Shown here piece after piece: positions 11,444-22,544 of a DNA stretch of 60,000 nt. The notes beneath the pieces were generated by a model. It did not search any database, was not told the DNA's origin, and saw only the letters and a list, made by a program, of their open reading frames with translations. The position numbers and the translations under genes are program-made. The DNA is from Halisarca cf. caerulea (lineage: Eukaryota; Porifera; Demospongiae; Chondrillida; Halisarcidae): contig CAUJGJ010000397.1 in assembly GCA_963170055.1 (NCBI GenBank), positions 11,161,801-11,221,800 on the forward strand. The letters are read 5' to 3'. Each line of letters opens with the position of its first letter. Positions within the stretch are counted from its first letter, which is position 1.

Positions 11444-11720
11444 GACTTATAGTTCGAACTCACCATGCATGTTCTACTTATACTGCATGTGTATATCCCA
11501 GGTGCATGTGTGTGTATGATTTCAGTCAATTATTATTAGAATTCAATGTGCTAACATTTCAATGCACTTTTTAAGTTGTATTCTGCATTGCACATACGTC
11601 ATGTGCAAATATCGTGATACACGTAGTATTACGTATATTGGTAATACATGGTCCATGAACTTTATTACTAATAGTCTTTACATTTAGCCCCTCCCTTTGT
11701 AAAATCCTGGATCCGCCCCT
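11444..11720 (+). mobile_element. hAT 3' untranslated end and right TIR
   Basis: Non-coding 3' part of the hAT, ending with a CAGGGG-type terminus in inverse orientation (CCTGGATCCGCCCCTG at about 11705-11720). The R1 sequence resumes immediately after it. Confidence 0.6.
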
Positions 11721-11910
11721 GTATTTACTTATTTTCACATACAACATGGGCTTGTTTTTTGGTTTAATGTTCAACAATAAGCATTAGAATGTGTAGAAGA
11801 TTTAAAATGAGCAGAAATTGTTTCTGGGAGTCAATATCGTGATGTATTTGTCACCCCTTCTTGGCGGCAGCCATTTTCTTAGTGGTCTAAAATCTGCTTT
11901 AATGAGCCTG

Positions 11911-12375
11911 TGTATGAGTGGCAAGTGGAAAAGCTGTCATCACATCAGGTAACGAATGGAATACATATAGCCTGGTCAGCCATTGCTAATGTAGGACATT
12001 AATGAATAACTACATTCAGCACGCTTATTGGCATTTTTCAAGACAATGTCAAAAAAACTAAAAGTGCATCACTAAGTGATTCTGAGGTCACATTCACATG
12101 GAGGTTTATGATGTAGCTTTTATACAAGTGAGTATTATAACTTTTAGCTACATAATCCAAGATAAATGCCATTACTTCAGCTTTTCCACTCTCTAGCAAT
12201 AGTCAGCGGAGGGAGCAATAGCAAATATGACAAGAGATGAGGTGAATTCTCCCAAAGAGAGGAGATTTTAGGAAAGAAGAAGTACTGGCTGGTGATAGTG
12301 TGAAAACATAAAACTCCACTTGCCATGGACCTGCACAACTAGTACTTGAAGGGCGACTGAGCAACTGGTGTGTAG
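11911..12375. other. No recognisable gene
   Basis: Short frames only. The upstream exons of the broken gene at 12376 could lie here in another frame, but I see no clear motif. Confidence 0.35.
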
Positions 12376-13014
12376 AGTTTTGAGACACCATTTGCCCAAC
12401 GAGGGGCTCTGATGAAGAATTGTTCTTTGTTCTTTGGTACCAAAGTAACTCACTTGGCTGAAGATATCGAAGAATTTGCCAAGACATGTGGCAAAGTGGT
12501 TCACCTAACTCCCACAGCAGCCAGAAAAGGAGTGGCAAATGCAGTTGCAATGTCTTCAACAGATGCAACAAAGTGCATTGTGAATGCCCATATATGACAC
12601 TCATCTAAAACAGCTGACAATTATTACACAAGTCTAAATTCTGCTGAGTGCCACATACTGGCTTTCAACGTTATTCAAACTGCTCCGGGAAAACAACAAG
12701 GATGTAGACAAACAGAAGATCCACCAAACAAGTAATTCGAGTTAAAAACTCGTGGGGGCTGCCGTCCCACGCACTCGAATCACTTGCAAGGCATTGGAGT
12801 GTAAGTGCACAGCTGAACATTCATAGAACATACTGTTTATTGTAACTGAACAATTGTTTTGAAAACAATTGCCATATTTGGCAATTGTTTTCAAAACAAT
12901 TGCCATATTTGGCAATTGTTTTCAAAACAATTCCTCTAACTCCTTCCTGTATAAATTCATACTTATCTATTACTATTATATAAATTCTCTATTATAAGAC
13001 TTTTCTTCAAATCC

Positions 13015-13049
<35 letters not shown>

Positions 13050-13273
13050 GACGAGCGTTACACACCGGAAGTCCAAATGAAAACAATATAGGGGCTGCCT
13101 GTGGCAGCCCCTAAAAAGAGGAAAAGTACATGGATGAAGAAGTACAGGTCCTAAAAGATGCATGCAGTGCAAAGGCATCTTTAGAAGATTGTCAATTTTG
13201 TTTGGAGGATTCCACTGTCAAAAGAACCCCTAAGAACGTCCAAGATAAACTAAGAGCAATGTTTTCTGATTAG
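12376..13273 (+). pseudogene. Unrecognised gene fragment interrupted by hairpin element E1
   Basis: An open frame from 12376 contains TKVTHLAEDIEEFAKTCGK, LTPTAARKGVANAV and SSTDATKCIVNAHI, then one TGA (12595-12597) and continues HSSKTADNYYTSLNS to 12728, where element E1 is inserted (12729-13113). After E1 the frame EEKYMDEEVQVLKDACSAKA runs to a TAG at 13271-13273. Counting the A-run as six bases (eight present minus two) makes the two parts continuous in frame, so this looks like one gene split by the insertion. The R/K-rich middle and HSSKTADNYY resemble the C-terminal H..Y region of eukaryotic tyrosine-recombinase-like proteins, but the match is weak and I do not assign a function. Start not identified. 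Confidence 0.5.
12729..13113 (+). mobile_element. Hairpin-ended element E1 (family 1), complete
   Basis: End A (12729-12787): CAAGTAATTCGAGT pairs with ACTCGAATCACTTG around a GTGGGGGCTGCC core that forms an inner stem. The body contains an AT-rich palindrome built on ATTGTTTTGAAAACAATTG (two and a half copies here), then a TA array at about 13017-13047. It continues CGGACGAGCGTTACACACCGG and end B (13091-13113), AGGGGCTGCC-TGT-GGCAGCCCCT, a 10 bp perfect hairpin. No coding capacity. Flanks are AAA on the left and AAAAA on the right. It splits the gene fragment above. Confidence 0.9.
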
Positions 13274-13639
13274 CATGTGCTGTGTGTGACTCGATACTAT
13301 AAGACTAACAGCTTGTAAGTAGATTGTTACTTGTGTTTATTGTAATATTTGCTATTTTGTGTTATTGCAACCATTGATGTTAGAAACAATACATCAGTTT
13401 TCTCAGTGATATGCATTAGTAACCCACGTAACATTACATTACTAACATATAATATAATGTATTCAACCACATACCCTAAACTGAGAAAATTTCGCGACCA
13501 ATAATATTTGCGTTTTTCACTAATTGACTCCAATTGCGCATTTTTTGTCACGAATATTTCTGCCTACCGGATTTCACTCTAATTTGCGAAATTTAATGTT
13601 TGTGAAAATGTCCCAATTTAGGGTATTTTTAAGAATGGC
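13274..13639. other. No recognisable gene
   Basis: AT-rich sequence between the broken gene and element E2. Confidence 0.4.
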
Positions 13640-13813
13640 TGAAACAAGTATTTTGTATTGCCAAATATGGCAATTGTTTTCAAAACAATCGTCCAATTAC
13701 AATAAACAGTATGTTCAATGAATGTTCAGCTGTGCACTTACACTCCAATGCTTTGCAAGTGATTTGAGTGCGTGGGGCAGCAGCCCCCACGAGTTTTTAA
13801 CTCAAATTACTTG
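13640..13813 (-). mobile_element. Hairpin-ended element E2 (family 1), truncated at end B
   Basis: Reverse orientation. Has end A (closing CAAATTACTTG at 13813), the conserved subterminal block with GTGCACAGCTGAAC (inverse), and the ATTGTTTTGAAAACAAT palindrome. The TA array and end B are missing. Confidence 0.8.
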
Positions 13814-13876
13814 TTTGTGTCGTATTAACTCGAATAGGACCATTGTCACCCCAGTATTATAGTTAGTATGGTATAG

Positions 13877-14010
13877 AATGCCATGGGGGACAATGCCTCT
13901 TATGTTCCCCATGCCAGGTTGGAATGCCATTGGGGCAACACCTCCCGTGTCCCCCATGCCAACATGGAATACTGTGGATACAACGCCTCCCGTGTCCCCA
14001 CACTGAAAAA
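13877..14010. repeat. Three-copy 46 bp tandem repeat
   Basis: Three degenerate units each start with GAATGCC or GAATACT and contain GCCTC(T/C)(T/C)(A/G)TGT followed by CCCCATGCC or CCCCACAC. No protein domain. Confidence 0.65.
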
Positions 14011-15097
14011 AACTAATGGATTGCTTCAATCATCAGTAGTTAAAGTAATCAATATAACAATATGTAATTATAACATTACTGAGGTTAAAATACCCTGAGA
14101 AGTCAAAATTAATTGTATAATGTTATTAGGGGCTGCCACAGGCAGCCCCTATATTGTTTTCATTTGGACTTCCGGTGTGTAACCATAGACCCTCAATTCC
14201 ATGGACTGGAAACACTTTGTACAATGTATAAATTCAATACATTGCAACACGTTTGTTTGTATAATTTAATCTAACTGCAAAACGGAAGTGTACACATGCT
14301 CATGAATTCTCCGCCGAAGAAGAAATCAGAAAACCTGCAGTTAACTTTCGAATGTTAATCTACGAAGGATATTGAAGACAACCACTGCATTACCTGTAGT
14401 CCAAACTATCCGTAGTTAACATTAAAAGTGCGGAAACGGTGCGCAGCCGGTGCCGTACGCGAAAGTTGTCTTTCTTCATACTTCACTTTTTGTGTGCAAA
14501 TTTTTAGATACCGAGAAGAGCTGAGCAGGTTCCTGCCATAATCGAAGAATAGTTCCATAGTTGTACTTGAACACTAAAAGGGTGGCTTGTGCGTAATCAC
14601 TGGTAGGACAATGTTCTTGTCTCTGGAGTGCAATTTCGCGATCTAAAAGTGTCCGCACTTGTGTACAAATTTTCTGAGAGCTCGACGGGCTGAATCCCAC
14701 AAATGAGATACCAAGTGATTCCTTAAGAAGTGTACTACAAAATAAGAACTGTCATTTTTACGGGCAATGGCCAGTTCCCGAGATATTCTGGAATGATAAC
14801 TACCCTAAACTCCTAAACCTCGCCGGGCAACGTAAAAAAAAGACGGTCCAGTCGAAGTTGCGGTAACAAAAATGTAATTGGTTATCATAGAGACAATGAA
14901 TAATAATGAGTACAGCTGGAATGTATAAGGGTAAGCGCTGTATAGCTACGTAGCTATTGTTGCAATCTATCTTCACCCACTGTGGGAAGCTGAGGTGTGG
15001 ACAAAGAACTTGCTGAGGATTCCCCTATAAAAAGAAGGGAAGAGTGAATGTGAACAGCAACAGCAGTGAGATCAGTCTGTGTAGTAAAGCTATAAGT

Positions 15098-17635
15098 ATG
15101 TCATCAACTCAGTACAAGAAACGAGGGCCAAGAAGTTCCAAGAGGCTAGCACCTGCTCCAAAAAGGAGAAGGGATAAGGTGACAAGTGTAACAGTCTAAG
15201 CATAGTTTAGAAGCCATAATTATAGTAACTGTTATATACTTTGTCCAGCAGCAACAATGTACCACATCAGACATTCACAATATTCTGAAGAACTCTTCTG
15301 GATACAATGCAGTAAGTACATATGAGTAACGCAATTGTATACGGTATGCATATTGCTGTCAACAGTGTATATTTCTTTTTTGCTCTGTCAGTGGTACGAC
15401 ATTTCACAAGACACTGCCACCAGGCTTCGTCTCATCCAAATAGATGACAGAGAGGACATACCTAGTGGTTTTGACCCTATTACAAAGACAATGTCTTTGA
15501 TCATAGGGAAAGACAGAAAGTGGCACCTATATGTACTGGGTTATGAAGTGACACATAAAAATTGCCCAGCACTCCAATCAATACCAACCCAGCTAGATAT
15601 CAATTCAGCTGAGGGGTTCCTAGCATCTATTGACAATTATAAAGTGTGTCCAGGAAATCCAAGGAGAGAGCATGTTGACATCGTCAAGGCGAAGCATGGG
15701 TACATCATCAATACAAGAGGAGAGAAGACTGCACAGCTTGACTCAAACGGCCGCACTGAAACAGTTCGCCACAAGGACTGCCATAGACTGATATTGCCAA
15801 ATGAAGTGCGTTGTATGAAATGTCGATTCAGTCTAAAGATGCTGTGCATGAGATTGGCAAGAGCAAAAGGTTCGGTATATATACATCTGATTCATGCATT
15901 ACAATGTACCAACTTTACTAAGACATAAAAGTTGACTCTTGACCTGAAAATGACTTTGGAAGCAGTACATACCTTGGGGCCATAGGAATTATAATAAAAT
16001 CAGTCTTGAATTCTAAGACTTAGGAGTCATACATTTCACACATTAACACCTTAAAGTTCAAGTTGACATTAATTAGCATCTATAAGTGCAAATCACATAC
16101 ATGCACAACAAGGCTTCATATCCCAGTTTTGTCATGATTATACTACAAAGTAAAGTGTGTAAGGGCTTTGTATCTTGTGAAACCACACTTATGAGAACAT
16201 ATTTTTACAATCAGCAAATTTGCAGACTATGAAGTACAACTATAACTATTGCATCATTCATATTTTGTATATAGAGAAAAACACAACACAGGTATCCAGA
16301 AGAACGAACTGGAGACATATGAATACTCCACAGAAACGCCAGCAACATGTGCAAAGTATGAAGAGCATGAGGAAGTGGAAACGTAAGGCCTTGTCTCTAC
16401 AGTCAAAGGTTGCTGATATGATGAAGAAGAAGTGAAGTGGTGGTTGACGATGAACTGGGTGCAAGCCTAACTCCTGCCCTAAAAGATTACAGTGATGCCA
16501 TGAGAAAGTTGCCCACAACAAACATAAAAAGGATTTTTTGGGAGGAGTGAGTTCGCATACTAAAAATTATATCCCACATGGATTTTTGCCACCAATTTCC
16601 TTCACCTCCATAGACAAATGAAAGCTGCATCCACCAAGGGACCACAAGGCATGCGATGGAACCCCATCATGCTGAGAATGTGCCTACAGCTGAGACATCA
16701 CTCTCCTACTGGATACGAGATGCTTCGTAGGGTAGTGCAGCTTCCATCAACAAGGACCTTGAGGGACTATACACATTGGTTTAAGACTGCCCCAGGTCAG
16801 CCTATATGTATATATGAATTATGTACTGCATGTATACTTGACAAAATTTAATGCATACATGCAGTATATATATCCACTTTATACATGTACATGCACACAT
16901 AATTTCCTACAGGGATCCAAAAGGAAGCATTACAGCAACTAATTGAGGCATCTGGGATTAGAGGTGGCCCACACAGGAACTGCCTGGTGGCCCTAGTGAT
17001 GGACGAGATGAAAATAAAAGAGGATATAGTATACAACCACCATTCTGGTCAAATTGTTGGTTTTACCAACATAGGAGAGGCCAACAATGACATTGTGAGG
17101 ATCACCCGTGAGATGCAGACAGGATCAGGTACCCCAGCTGTAGATGCAATTGCCACCCATGTTATGGCGTTCATGGTTCAAGGCATATGCAGCTCCCTTA
17201 AGTTTCCCCTTGCTCATTACCCAACGAAGAACTTAACCGGTGACCAACTTTATGGTATGGTATGGGAAGTGGTGGAAGCCCTGGAAGTTGCAGGTTTCAA
17301 GGTATTATTACTAAGAACATTATCACTCACATGCACACAATGTCATGCAGATCTTACATTGAACCACTCTATGTGCTCCATGTTTACAGGTTATGTGTAT
17401 CACCGGAGATGGCGCTTCAGTAAATCGTCAATTTTTCAGGATGCATGTCAGTGATGAAGGGACCAAGTTGGGTGTCACATACAAGACAAGAAATAAGTTT
17501 GCTCCAGACCGTTTTGTGTACTTTATTTCTGATGTGCCACATCTTATCAAAACTGTACGTAACTGCTGGAGTCAATCAGGGTGGAACAAAACTCGCCTTC
17601 TCCAGGTCAGCTGATATACAATACATATAAATCAC

Positions 17636-17710
<75 letters not shown>

Positions 17711-18811
17711 ATATGTATTTATTATGTTTTACAGAACAATGGATTTTACATTATGTGGAGCCACTTGGTGAAAGTGTATGAGGAAACGAGAACCCACTCA
17801 GGGCTTTACTCCACCAAACTCAAGCATGAACATGTGCACCTAACCTCATATTCCAAGATGAGGGTGAATTTAGCAGCACAGGTAATATAGTGAATGCACC
17901 AATGCCATGCATCCTGCATGTACTGCCGGGCAGTACATGCAGGATGCCGGCATGCTTATTACATTCAGTTTTGTACTTCCTATATTATTAGGCACTGAGC
18001 TCATCAGTTGCACATGCCATGAGGTCCATCAACAGAAGGGAGGCAACAAATGACAACATGGCATCCACAATCCAATTCTGCACAATGTTTGACCGTTTTT
18101 TTGACTGCCTCAACTCAAGATCATTGAGTGAGGCCCAAAAGAGGAGGAAGCCAGACATTGCTGCATACTCATCTCACCAGGATTCACGCTTTCAGGTACG
18201 TAACACCATACATGCATGCATACATTAAAAATTATTATCCTATCCCGTGACAGAGCTATATATTATTACTTATTTTGAAATTAATAGTGGTTGGAAGAAA
18301 CATTTCTTCAATATCTATTGGACTGGGAGGAAAACATTCAGGCATTACCCAATTATACAGGTTCACAAAAGGCAAGAATGCTCTTGAGCAGGGAGACTAG
18401 GGAAGGTCTCAAGATCACAAGTATGCATGTCTATATTCTATCCATGGCAATATTCAGAATGCATGGTTGTCTACTAATAATCCTGCATGTTTTATCGGTT
18501 GTACAGCATTGTCATTCGTGGAACTTGGAAAATTGATTCTACAAGAAGATGGGGTCCAGTATTTATTTAGCTGTAGGCTAAATCAAGATGGTTTGGAAGC
18601 CTTTTTCGGACATCAAAGATCCCGTGGGCGCTACAACGACAACCCATCCATTGTGCAATATTTAAACAACTGCAGCAGTCTAAGACTAATGACTGCATTA
18701 TCACTGGAGACCAAAAGGGGTAACACACAGCTCCAAGACTGTGAAAATACATCACAATTGCAAATACCGCTAAGACGAAGACAACAAAGAAAACGGACGA
18801 ACAGCATGTAA
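15098..18811 (+). pseudogene. P-superfamily transposase, 11 exons, one frameshift
   Basis: Cuts and pastes the element in the nucleus, by analogy with Drosophila P and THAP9. Exons inferred from GT-AG sites and conservation with copy 2: 15098-15178, 15249-15311, 15392-15869, about 16275-16546, 16614-16795, 16913-17301, 17400-17605, 17735-17881, 17992-18195, 18288-18420, 18507-18811. The catalytic core shows the P signatures: SPTGYEMLRRVVQLPSTRTL before it, LVMDEMKIKED (first acidic), CITGDGAS, VYFISDVPHLIKTV (second acidic), and LNQDGLEAFFGHQRSRGRY (third acidic region). The N-terminal part is basic (KKRGPRSSKR) with a Cys/His cluster near the end of exon 3 (HKDC, CMKC), but no canonical THAP C2CH finger is visible. 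Exon 4 has a +1 shift at about 16422-16435, giving an early stop, so this copy is defective. Confidence 0.88.
17639..17710. repeat. TA microsatellite in P intron 7
   Basis: About 35 TA repeats between exons 7 and 8 of the P transposase. It is absent from the same intron of copy 2, where only ordinary AT-rich sequence is seen. Confidence 0.9.
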
Positions 18812-18814
18812 CGT

Positions 18815-19791
18815 TTAATAATAGCACAATGACTCACCTAATTTTAGTTGTTTGCGTATTCCCTTTGCCCCCTTTACATTCTTTGCCTTGTGCTGTTTGT
18901 ATGATTCCACAATCATACTGGCCACTGAATGGCCTCGGATCTTGATCCAAAACTCCACTATTTCCTTTAGCAGAGCTTGGCTGTTCTGCTCACTTGATAT
19001 ATCAAGTGATAACGTAGCCCAAAGAAATTGCAGATGTTCGTTCTCACAGACCACAGCAGCAGTAACCTTCTTATGTTGAGGCTGATTGCCCTGAAGCACA
19101 CATTCTAACTGTCTGTATGTCACTTTCTCTATGGCCTGAAAAAAAGTGAAGGCGGTTGGGTTTACAAGAGTTAGTCCTCCTCTGTCCACATCTTCGAACC
19201 AATCCTGCAGGAAATCTTCAAAGCAGCTGTTTTGTCCGTGTACTTTCCACCAGCCTGCAGGTTGACTAGAGTTTCGGTAAATTCAGCTGCTGAAGCGGTG
19301 TCAATCGTGGCGTATTTGCGCTGCAATTTTCTCAACACAAATCCGCTCGCATACATTATGGCTTTCTCCTCTTCTGGACTAAACACACGATCGGCTATTT
19401 CTTCACTGTTGCAGCTGGCCTTGGAGGTCCGAGGGAGCAGCGTTTCTCCCCACTGTCGAGACACGGCTTGAAACGTTAGCGCATCGATTGGTACTTGGAT
19501 AGATTGAGACAAGTTGTGCCACAAAGTCGGGAGCTCAGTTGTGCTGACAGTATGAAACGTTTGCCAAAAAGTTCTGTACTTGGTAGATGCGCTGTCGTGT
19601 ACAACTTTTTGTAGAGTTTTTCGAATGTCTTGCAAATATATCCATGCGGCCATAGGTTCCCGCATCACTTGTCTTCGGAGAGTACCGACTTGTTGTAGAA
19701 CGGTTGCTTGCTGAGGGGATACGACTAAATAGCAATCTTTCGTTTGAATATGTTCCAAAACACTCAAAAACTCGACGCAGATACTATCCAT
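18815..19791 (-). pseudogene. P-element second gene, copy 1 (frameshifted)
   Basis: A protein of about 325 residues read on the minus strand from ATG 19791-19789, about 180 bp inside the right TIR. It is conserved with the intact copy at 51409-52479: shared strings include DCYLVVS-QQATVLQQV, EEKAIMYASGFV-RKLQRKY, FLWAT-SLDIS-EQNSQ and KGAKGIRKQLKLGES. One base is lost at about 19221-19235 relative to copy 2, shifting the frame. Function unknown; no zinc finger or nuclease motif seen. The C-terminal LLKEIVEFWIKIRGHS block resembles, from memory, uncharacterised transposon-linked proteins in corals and fish. A GTGAGT donor-like site (18837-18832) follows KQLKL in both copies, so the real C-terminus may be spliced. 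The stop almost meets the transposase stop, so transcripts would converge. Confidence 0.8.
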
Positions 19792-19984
19792 GTTCAGGGA
19801 TCTTCAGACCAGACTTACGAATTACAATTCTGCACGGATTATGAATATCATTAGTAAACAAAATGGCGGGCAAGTGGGCGGTTCCACATTGGTAAAACCG
19901 GAAGCAGTTCACGAGCATGCGAACACGGCGAATGACGGGAGTTTCGAGTCCATGGAATTGAGGGTCTATGGTGTAACGCTCGTC

Positions 19985-20019
<35 letters not shown>

Positions 20020-20274
20020 GGATTTGAAGAAAAGTCTTATAATAGAGAATTTATATAATAGTAATAGAGAAGTATGAATTTATACAGGAATGAGTTATAG
20101 GAATTGTTTTGAAAACAATTGCCAAATATGGCAATTGTTTTCAAAACAATCGTCCAGTTACAATAAACAGTATGTTCAATGAATGTTCAGCTGTGCATTT
20201 ACACTCCAATGCTTTGCAAGTGATTCGAGTGCGTGGGGCGGCAGCCCCCACGAGTTTTTAACTCGAATTACTTG

Positions 20275-21234
20275 TTTTTGTACTATACAATTATACGTAA
20301 ATGTATTCTATAGACTAAGCAACTATTATACTACTTTATAGCTAATATACAAGTAAAGAATAGGTCTTTTGGTTAACAAGTTCTCCAACCACTGACAGTT
20401 GAAACAATCCATTAGTTTATTTTACTTACTAATATGGAAGGTCCCCTGGTTTACTTAGGGTAAGGCGGGGTAACTTGGAAAAGCCGAGTAAAAGCAGTGC
20501 CAATAGTAAACCACAGGTACAACTTTTGGCCATTAATATCTCCGTAAATTGGGCGGTCAGCATTTCTATTACTTATGGTCACAGCAGAAGATACAGGCCC
20601 TGTTCCAAGTTACCCATGTGTTCCAAGTTTAACCCACTTTACTCTACTGACAAAAGTCAACTGTATAATGAAGTTAATACTTACCTACAACTTCTGGAAT
20701 ATCCTATAGCCCGTTTCAGCCATCTTCGGGGACTGACATGATTCAAAATACATTATGTCATCATCCATGTGTTATCTCAGACAAATAGCCGGCATGTTGT
20801 TCTGTGAAAGTTTTAACTCTGCCCCTTCTTTGTGAATTTTTGCTCTCAAGACAGTTTTTTTTATCTTGTGCTGTTTCCCTCACTTTTCTATAAAGGTGTA
20901 GCTGTTGGCCCATTTATTTGCAGACCAGATGTCTTGAAAAGTACTGTGCAGGCTTTAGTTTTGAGGTATGATGTATTTACATATGTGTACATACCTTACA
21001 CTTTATTTGATTTTTGATAGTGTCTCGTACTATAGAGGCAATCTTTGCTTTGTGCTGTCCTATCATAGATAATAAAACTCACTGGGATTATAGGTTCAAG
21101 TTAGTACTGTTTGGTCAGCAAAGGTGCTCTCGACACATGTACAGAGCTACTTGGAGCGGGACAAAATTACATAGCTTATACCTAATACCACACTTAAGAT
21201 AAAAGGAAGAAAAGGTTTTCACAAAGACATTGCA
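20275..21234. other. No recognisable gene
   Basis: Short frames only, no motif recognised. Lies between E3 and R1 copy 3. Confidence 0.4.
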
Positions 21235-22544
21235 CAGGGGCATTATAGCGCTTTTTGGAAGTTGGGGATTACAGGCGACAAAGTTAAGGAATTTGTGGAA
21301 TTTGTCACATTTTACCTATACGTCATTACCAACAGAAGGTAGTACGTCATCGGTAGCGGGCGCTTACAGTGGTTTAGCAATAGCAGAATCTTTCGAATCT
21401 TATCGACTTTGAAAAGGCAAAAAGCCTTTTTGTGCCTTAATAAGCTTTGTTTAGGTATTTGTAAAAACACATCAATGTTCAGTCACAATGTTCAAGCTAC
21501 ACTAGTACCATCAAAAGGGCCAGGTACCGCTGATATCAACCTTCCCACCTCGAATGATCGTTGCAGAATGCCGAATCAATGTAAGAAAGTGCTGTGACAG
21601 GTAACTGCACTATACTATCCAGGATATCCTAGATCACGAATGAAACACTAGCTAAAATCGGCAAAATGTTAGCAGGCTCAGTCTACTTTCTGACTTTGTA
21701 CTAATCGATTGATTTCACACGCAAGCCAGTGCCACTGTTTCTGAGTCTTAGTCGTCAAGTATGCCACTTTCGCCGCAGATATGACTATCAATGACAAGAA
21801 TAGATGCGTAAGAACTCACCGATACTTGTTGGAACCATTTAATGAAAAGTAGAACTTTCCGCACAACAAATTGCCGACCAGATCGATTGTTCACGTAGTC
21901 GATAACATTGCAGGGTGCTTATTTCCAATGTACCATACGAATTTAAATGCCCAATACTGATGACGCGCACCTTACGTTCATCCTAAAATGGCGGATTGGA
22001 ACCGTCCTGCAAATATATCGTGTTTTGGGGACGTGTACCCGGGACGTTTTCTGAATAACGAAAGAATCCAACAATTTAAAATACTTTTGTCTACTTGTTT
22101 TCGCTGAGCGGGGATTATATAAGCAGGTTAGCCCAAGATATTACCATTTTAATTGTCATTTTTAGCCATTTTTACCCGCTAAAAGTACATTTTTCGTTAT
22201 AACTATTTCAGTTGGAGTTATATGTTCTCTGCTCAGCATCCATATCTTAAATGAACTTTACTCTTTTGTCTCATGCCAGTTTCATATCTTTGGGAGACCG
22301 TCTACACGTCCCCAAATCGACGTTTAGAGAAAAAGTGTACCTTTTTCAAAATCATTTTTATACTTTTGCATATGACACATGGGCCTGTTTTGTAGTTTAT
22401 TGTTTCGATAAATAACATTAAAACACTAAACAGTTGTGAAAATCGACGTACATTGTTGTTTGAGCTGTAAAATTCGATGTATATATTACCATTTTGAGCG
22501 GCGGCCATTTTCTTCCCCAGTCGAAAAGCGCTATAATGAGCCTG
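21235..22544 (+). mobile_element. R1 repeat copy 3, both ends present
   Basis: 1,310 bp with left end CAGGGGCATTATAGCG and right end CGCTATAATGAGCCTG (inverse), a CAGGGG-type terminus typical of hAT elements. An expected 8 bp target duplication is not obvious. Homologous blocks occur in copy 1 (8027-8802, 11721-11910) and copy 2 (32068-32930). No transposase-like frame, so probably non-autonomous. Confidence 0.75.

Larger units (their letters stand above)
8027..11910 (+). mobile_element. R1 repeat copy 1 (hAT-like TIRs), split by pogo and hAT insertions
   Basis: Left end CAGGGGCATTATAGCG; right end AATGAGCCTG, matching the complete copy 3 (21235-22544) at both ends. The left part is 8027-8802 and the right part about 11721-11910. 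The segment between them is foreign: pogo copy 2 from 8803 and a hAT from about 9641 to 11720. Copy 2 of R1 (minus strand, ending 32930) reads straight through the position where pogo is inserted here. A 111-codon frame at 8185-8520 has a counterpart at 32454-32699, but no domain is recognised and it looks like non-coding repeat sequence. Confidence 0.75.
14184..19970 (+). mobile_element. P-superfamily transposon copy 1, complete ends
   Basis: A 5,787 bp element bounded by inverted repeats starting CATAGACCCTCAATTCCATG. The first 24 bases are identical at the two ends and 29 of the first 30 match. It is flanked by the 7 bp duplication GTGTAAC (14177-14183 and 19971-19977); canonical Drosophila P makes 8 bp. 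It carries a multi-exon transposase on the plus strand (15098-18811) and a second gene on the minus strand (19791-18815) whose stop codons are only 3 bases apart. The left 650 bp is non-coding. Intron 7 contains a TA microsatellite. Both genes carry frameshifts in this copy. Confidence 0.92.
14128..20274 (-). mobile_element. Hairpin-ended element E3 (family 1), split by P copy 1
   Basis: End B hairpin at 14128-14150, then the conserved GACTTCCGGTGTGTAAC up to 14183. The element resumes at 19971 with GTGTAACGCTCGTCCG, a TA array, the internal palindrome and end A closing at 20274. The 7 bases GTGTAAC occur on both sides of the insertion and once in uninterrupted family 1 copies, so they are a target-site duplication of the P element. 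Without the insert the element is about 350 bp. Confidence 0.92.

Noticed and set aside
12203..12604. 133-codon minus-strand frame
   Set aside because: The plus-strand frame continues across the E1 insertion and has better protein character; the minus frame is Leu/Ser-rich and likely a shadow.
12729..13113. Hairpin-ended elements as tRNA-derived SINEs or CRISPR-like repeats
   Set aside because: No A/B box promoter, no tRNA cloverleaf, no regular spacers; copies are dispersed, in both orientations, with defined ends.
12729..13113. Hairpin-ended elements as Helitrons
   Set aside because: No 5' TC, no CTAG-type 3' end and insertion in A-runs rather than AT; a Helentron-like origin is not excluded but not supported by a Rep/helicase gene here.
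19232..19471. Plus-strand frames over the P second gene in copy 1
   Set aside because: Antisense to a frame conserved in copy 2; no independent conservation.
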